DNA of 64,000 nt from Arion vulgaris. Lineage: Eukaryota > Mollusca > Gastropoda > Stylommatophora > Arionidae. A program made the translations under genes and the position numbers. The stretch spans positions 23,358,313-23,422,312 of the forward strand of contig CM036759.1 of the NCBI GenBank assembly GCA_020796225.1, in the 5' to 3' direction. Under the pieces are notes generated by a model, which made no database searches, was not told where the DNA came from, and saw only the letters and a program-made list of their open reading frames with translations. Below are positions 61,101-64,000 of this stretch, piece after piece (the stretch's first letter is position 1; each line of letters opens with the position of its first letter).

Positions 61101-62472
61101 TCGATAGGTGATAACAAAGGTGTTAAGGATGTTATTGTATATACAAATGGTATGAGCAACTTTGGTGAGAAATCAGGCTGTGGGTCTCCTAGTTAGTCCA
61201 GGTTAGGGTCACTGCAGAGCGTAATTGAGCATACAGGGTAACTACTTCCAATATGAGGATGGAGGATGAGACAGCTACTACTGACCTCAAGTGACACCCA
61301 CTGTAAACACCCGCATGCCCAGGACAGTATATCCACGTAAGCTGCTGGAGGTTAGAAACTTCTATAGACATCCACTCATACCGAAACCTACCCTTCTGGA
61401 TCTTGTGAAGCATCGACTGAGAGTCAGACACAACAACTGCCCCAGTAAATGAAGTCCCAAAAATCCAATGGAGGGCAGCAGTAACGGCCTCAACCTCCAT
61501 CCTCATACTAGAAGTAGTTGTCCCGTATGCCCCACTTCGCTCTGCAACAACCCTACCATGCGCATTAGCCAAGAAACCCCAGTCGGATTTCTCACCACGT
61601 TGAACCGACCCATCGGTATATACAACAACATCATCATCCCTTGCATTATCTTCTATCAGCTGCTTAACTGCGAGATCAGCCTTCATGTCCAGCTTATTGC
61701 ATAGCACTCATTATCCTATTTATTAAAGTAGCTCTCTGGGACTTGGAAGAAAGCTCTTGGAAACCATCCCACCAGAACAAGTTGCCAGGAGAAACACTAA
61801 CCCGGAATTGGAAGTAAAAACTCAACTGCATGACATAGAGTACAAAGGAGCAAACTTGCACTGTCTTGTAAACTAATGCAACAACAAAAAACTATAGCTT
61901 TTGTTCCAATAGTGACTTTCATTAGAATCTGTCTTTTGAGCATATCAGTAATATATGCCCGGTATATATGCCCAATTTGTTCCAAGTTATCTTGTCATAG
62001 TATAAAAATTGATCCCCCTCTAGTCTTCCTCAGTTTCTTTAGTTTTCAATCTTTATTATCAATAATTAATATAGCAAAATCAAGTTGATGTTGATGACTT
62101 GAAGTTAAAAAACAATGAAAGTCCAAATGAAAAAAATTTGTCTTGAAGAATATAATGATATCACAAATTATACATGGAAGAACTATATATTTAAAAAAAC
62201 AGACTCATGAAAGAAGTTGTGTGTATGCAGGAAAAACCCATCAAGATAAAGAATCTATCAAAGTAAACTGAAAAAAAGATCCACTGCATGTATCTGTTAA
62301 ATGAACCAAAAACAACCCACATCCAATCTAATAATTGTAGCAGTTCATTGCAATGATCTCTAATCCATGTAAACAAAGTCACTTACACATGCCAGGTAAA
62401 ATTTGTTTTTAAGTTGAAAGTATTTCCTCCACTTTCCAACATCTTTCTGGTCTAGACTTGCCAAAGCATCAT
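55158..62472 (-). CDS. BROX: BROX (BRO1 domain and CAAX protein), C-terminal exons
   Basis: Minus-strand exons in transcript order: 62,472-62,387, 60,637-60,556, 59,062-58,912, 57,059-56,888, 55,260-55,158 (stop TAA 55,160-55,158). The first four join with matching phases and GT-AG borders. Diagnostic residues: [81 protein letters not shown], and the end [14 protein letters not shown]. These follow human BROX closely, including [20 protein letters not shown] and a terminal CAAX box (CVMS here, CYIS in human). BROX binds ESCRT-III CHMP proteins via its BRO1 domain and is membrane-anchored by farnesylation. The last two exons do not share phase (0 versus 2), so a small linker exon between 55,261 and 56,887 is missing from this model. 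The N-terminal BRO1 exons must lie right of the window. Confidence 0.92.
55262..56887. other. BROX last intron region, probably with an unfound small exon
   Basis: The phase mismatch between flanking BROX exons calls for an exon of 3n+2 bases here on the minus strand. I could not identify it by eye. A SINE 3 core trace (GGCATGTCGTAAGAGGTGAT) lies near 56,630. Confidence 0.5.
57475..58370 (+). repeat. 65-bp tandem repeat, interrupted by a MITE
   Basis: The unit contains CTAGATAACATTTAAGAACG, TTACACAAGATTATAATAAT and CCTCTTGTACCTTTATACG. About one copy lies at 57,475-57,552 and nearly three at 58,208-58,370. The missing part is exactly the MITE. The array abuts LINE F (58,370), in whose 3' sequence part of the unit may originate. 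Confidence 0.85.
57557..58207. mobile_element. Foldback MITE with about 310-bp arms and TTAA target
   Basis: TTAA at 57,553-57,556 and 58,208-58,211. The two halves are inverted repeats along nearly their whole length: left GGGGATTC, TTTTGAAAGATTATGACTTA, GTCAAAGCGTTGCCATGGAA; right half the reverse complement, ending GAATCCCCCC. Only about 45 bases form the loop near 57,875-57,915. It has no coding capacity. The TTAA target suggests mobilisation by a piggyBac-type transposase, although the termini (GGGG) differ from the CCCTTT elements in the window. Confidence 0.9.
58370..58760 (-). mobile_element. LINE family F, antisense in a BROX intron
   Basis: Plus-strand words GCAACTCGCTCATTCTCC, CATCCCACTTCAATGCCTGC, TCTCAAGGTGTGTCCAACAT and CAGACATCTATTTTCAAACG match the other family F copies. 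It ends about 150 bases from BROX exon 58,912-59,062. Confidence 0.85.
59335..60108 (+). mobile_element. LINE family B, linker and RNase H to 3' end
   Basis: [80 protein letters not shown]. Then a shift before [17 protein letters not shown], the tail [20 protein letters not shown], and the 3' end TTTAGTAACCAATAACCAAT. A deletion removed the AALHW...GAVV part. It is antisense to BROX, in an intron. Confidence 0.9.
60970..61303 (+). mobile_element. LINE family B, older copy truncated at an inverted junction
   Basis: ACAAAAGGGGAAGAATAGAT, GGGAATGTAGAGATTGGGGC and [18 protein letters not shown] correspond to the linker and start of RNase H. It ends at ATGAGGATGGAGGATGAGAC, where an inverted copy begins. 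Confidence 0.8.
61304..61692 (-). mobile_element. LINE family B, inverted copy with almost intact RNase H
   Basis: The minus-strand frame is open for 172 residues in all: [107 protein letters not shown]. All RNase H signature acids are present. The 3' tail of the element is missing. Confidence 0.9.
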
Positions 62473-62901
62473 CTGGCAAAAGTAAACAAACAACATTACC
62501 GTCAACAAACATCTGTACGACTCCACTATTCAATGTTAATTTGATAACAAGAGAGGTTGAACTATAAATGTCATCCATATCAATCCTTATCATCACCAAA
62601 ACGGTGGAGAGTGAGTTGAAGGAGTGTGGCCTGACGTGGAGACGGTTGGTAGAAAGGCAGCAGAACGGTAACAGTGAAAGTCTCTTGTGGAAGACGTATG
62701 TGTCAATCGGGACAGGAAGAGGTTATAGAATAGACAAGTAAATAGACATCACCAAACAAGTATTCCGAACCTGAACTATCGCTATTACTTGATAACTGAT
62801 CATCTTCATTGTAAATACATGGAAAAATTAGCTGTGTGACTTGTATCATTGATGTTTACTTAGAATGACTGCTAAAACATGTAGTCATTTTAATTCAGAG
62901 A

Positions 62902-63010
62902 GCCGGTGACGGAATGGTTAAACACTGTGGTGTCTTCTGATCCAGTGTTTGATCCCTCAGTAAGGTCAACACATTTTATGATGGGGAGAAAATAAAACCA
63001 ATAACCTGCA
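62902..63010 (+). repeat. Possible tRNA-like SINE head
   Basis: GGTGACGGAATGGTTAAACA resembles an A box region, and GTGTTTGATCCC, about 35 bases on, a weak B box. Only one copy in the window, so uncertain. Confidence 0.3.
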
Positions 63011-63343
63011 CTCATGTGGCCTTAATTCCTATGCCATACACAATCCTCCAGGTTACACTCAGAAATTGGAACAAAACGCTGTAATATCAGTGATAATATT
63101 TTTTAATTCACAAATAGGTTTTTATGCTTTTGCTGTTCAATAGTTTATCAATTCTGAATGTTAGATCAACTTTGAAAAGGGATATTTTTACTGATGCTCC
63201 CTTGTTAGTGCAAAATTAACAAAATCATCTCCCAGAAAGCCTCCTGAAGAGGCGAGAATTAGTAATTTCATAACCAGAAGTTAAGTTTGAAAAACTGATG
63301 TGCATTTTATTTTGGGAATAACAACTGCTTACATATTAGAATA

Positions 63344-63440
63344 CGCTGATGGACATACTGAGGAGAGATCGGAGCACTTATGGACTAATTTGTTCGACGT
63401 GCAGTGATGGTGATCCGACGACTAAACTAAACTAAACTAA
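63344..63440 (+). mobile_element. LINE family A, 97-bp extreme 5'-truncated insertion
   Basis: Perfect 13-bp target duplication ACATATTAGAATA at 63,331-63,343 and 63,441-63,453. The inserted bases match the last 97 bases of LINE A at 804-900 apart from tail length, and end in four CTAAA-type units. Very recent. Confidence 0.95.
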
Positions 63441-63453
63441 ACATATTAGAATA

Positions 63454-64000
63454 AATTCTGGACAACATATACATTGTAGTTAGTCAAGTATACAAACACA
63501 ACTATTTCATACATAAGAATTGCAACAGGGCAAAGTTCTAGATTCAAAACTTTGCTAGAGGAATGTTGTTGTTGTTAGTTCATCCCAAGACATGAAGACC
63601 TCTTTGTTCATTCAATGGATAAAAAGATTACTTGTGTCAAGTCAGTTAATGGGAATGTAGATGACTGATGAGTCTGATGTGAGCTTAGAAGGCTTTTGGA
63701 CAGTGTTGGCAAAATGTTTGCATTTGTTGAATGTTGTATTGCTTTTCTGGTTTGTCTATTCTGATCTGCTGCTGCAGTTGTGAATGTCTAACAAACCGCA
63801 GCACCATGACAAAGCAATGCACACAAAGTAGTTCAGTTTTTCAACAGCTGTTTCCCATGTGTTAGTGTTTATATCAACAATTTTTGAAGTGCAGTATTTG
63901 ACATTGAGAGTTAGAGTCTACTTCTGAAATTATAAATAACTAGCTGTATAAAGCACAGCTTTCACTAACATTATGTACTTCAGTCTAATATTCCCCGATC
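63454..64000. other. No gene recognised
   Basis: Probably BROX intron, since the upstream BRO1 exons must lie to the right. No exon-like segment was identified. Confidence 0.45.

Overview
The window is AT-rich nuclear DNA from an animal. It holds intron-split genes with GT/AG borders, few long reading frames, and dense decayed retrotransposons and DNA transposons. The gene families are pan-metazoan. The repeat mix (non-LTR elements with an RNase H domain, tRNA-derived SINEs, piggyBac, mariner and Tigger relics) suggests an invertebrate, most likely a lophotrochozoan such as a mollusc. That last step is inference only.

Three host genes are supported by spliced homology. (1) 6,817-10,408 (+): the last five coding exons of a MAP4K3/MAP4K5-type (GLK/KHS) kinase, covering the end of the citron-homology domain and the C-terminus; the rest lies to the left. 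(2) 26,879-38,861 (+): a complete nine-exon CDKL1/CDKL4-type cyclin-dependent kinase-like kinase of 365 residues. (3) 62,472-55,158 (-): the last exons of BROX, a BRO1-domain protein ending in a CAAX box; the N-terminal exons lie to the right. MAP4K and CDKL are consecutive and on one strand, the same order as in the two human paralogous pairs (MAP4K5-CDKL1 and MAP4K3-CDKL4), so this looks like ancient conserved linkage. CDKL and BROX converge, about 16.3 kb apart.

Region by region: 1-6.8 kb is probably MAP4K intron filled with LINE fragments, a mariner relic split by a 1.3-kb element of unknown type, and a 61-bp minisatellite next to an exon. 6.8-10.6 kb is the MAP4K 3' end. 10.6-26.8 kb is intergenic: a broken piggyBac transposase, a perfect 255-bp repeat pair, LINE and SINE copies, and long stretches without recognisable content. 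26.8-38.9 kb is CDKL, whose introns hold MITEs, SINEs, five LINE families and a Tigger/jerky fragment. 38.9-55.1 kb is intergenic repeats, including an internally deleted piggyBac element and a 5'-truncated LINE with target-site duplications. 55.1-64 kb is BROX, with a long-palindrome TTAA MITE in one intron and LINE copies in the others.

LINE family letters (A-H) and SINE numbers (1-3) are working labels for this window: copies with the same label align by eye. Nothing prokaryotic, viral or CRISPR-like was seen. The most interesting non-genic observations are a SINE family with one shared head joined to different LINE-type tails, the 1.3-kb insertion with a 13-bp target duplication inside the mariner relic, and a foldback MITE carrying an RFX/X-box consensus in each arm.
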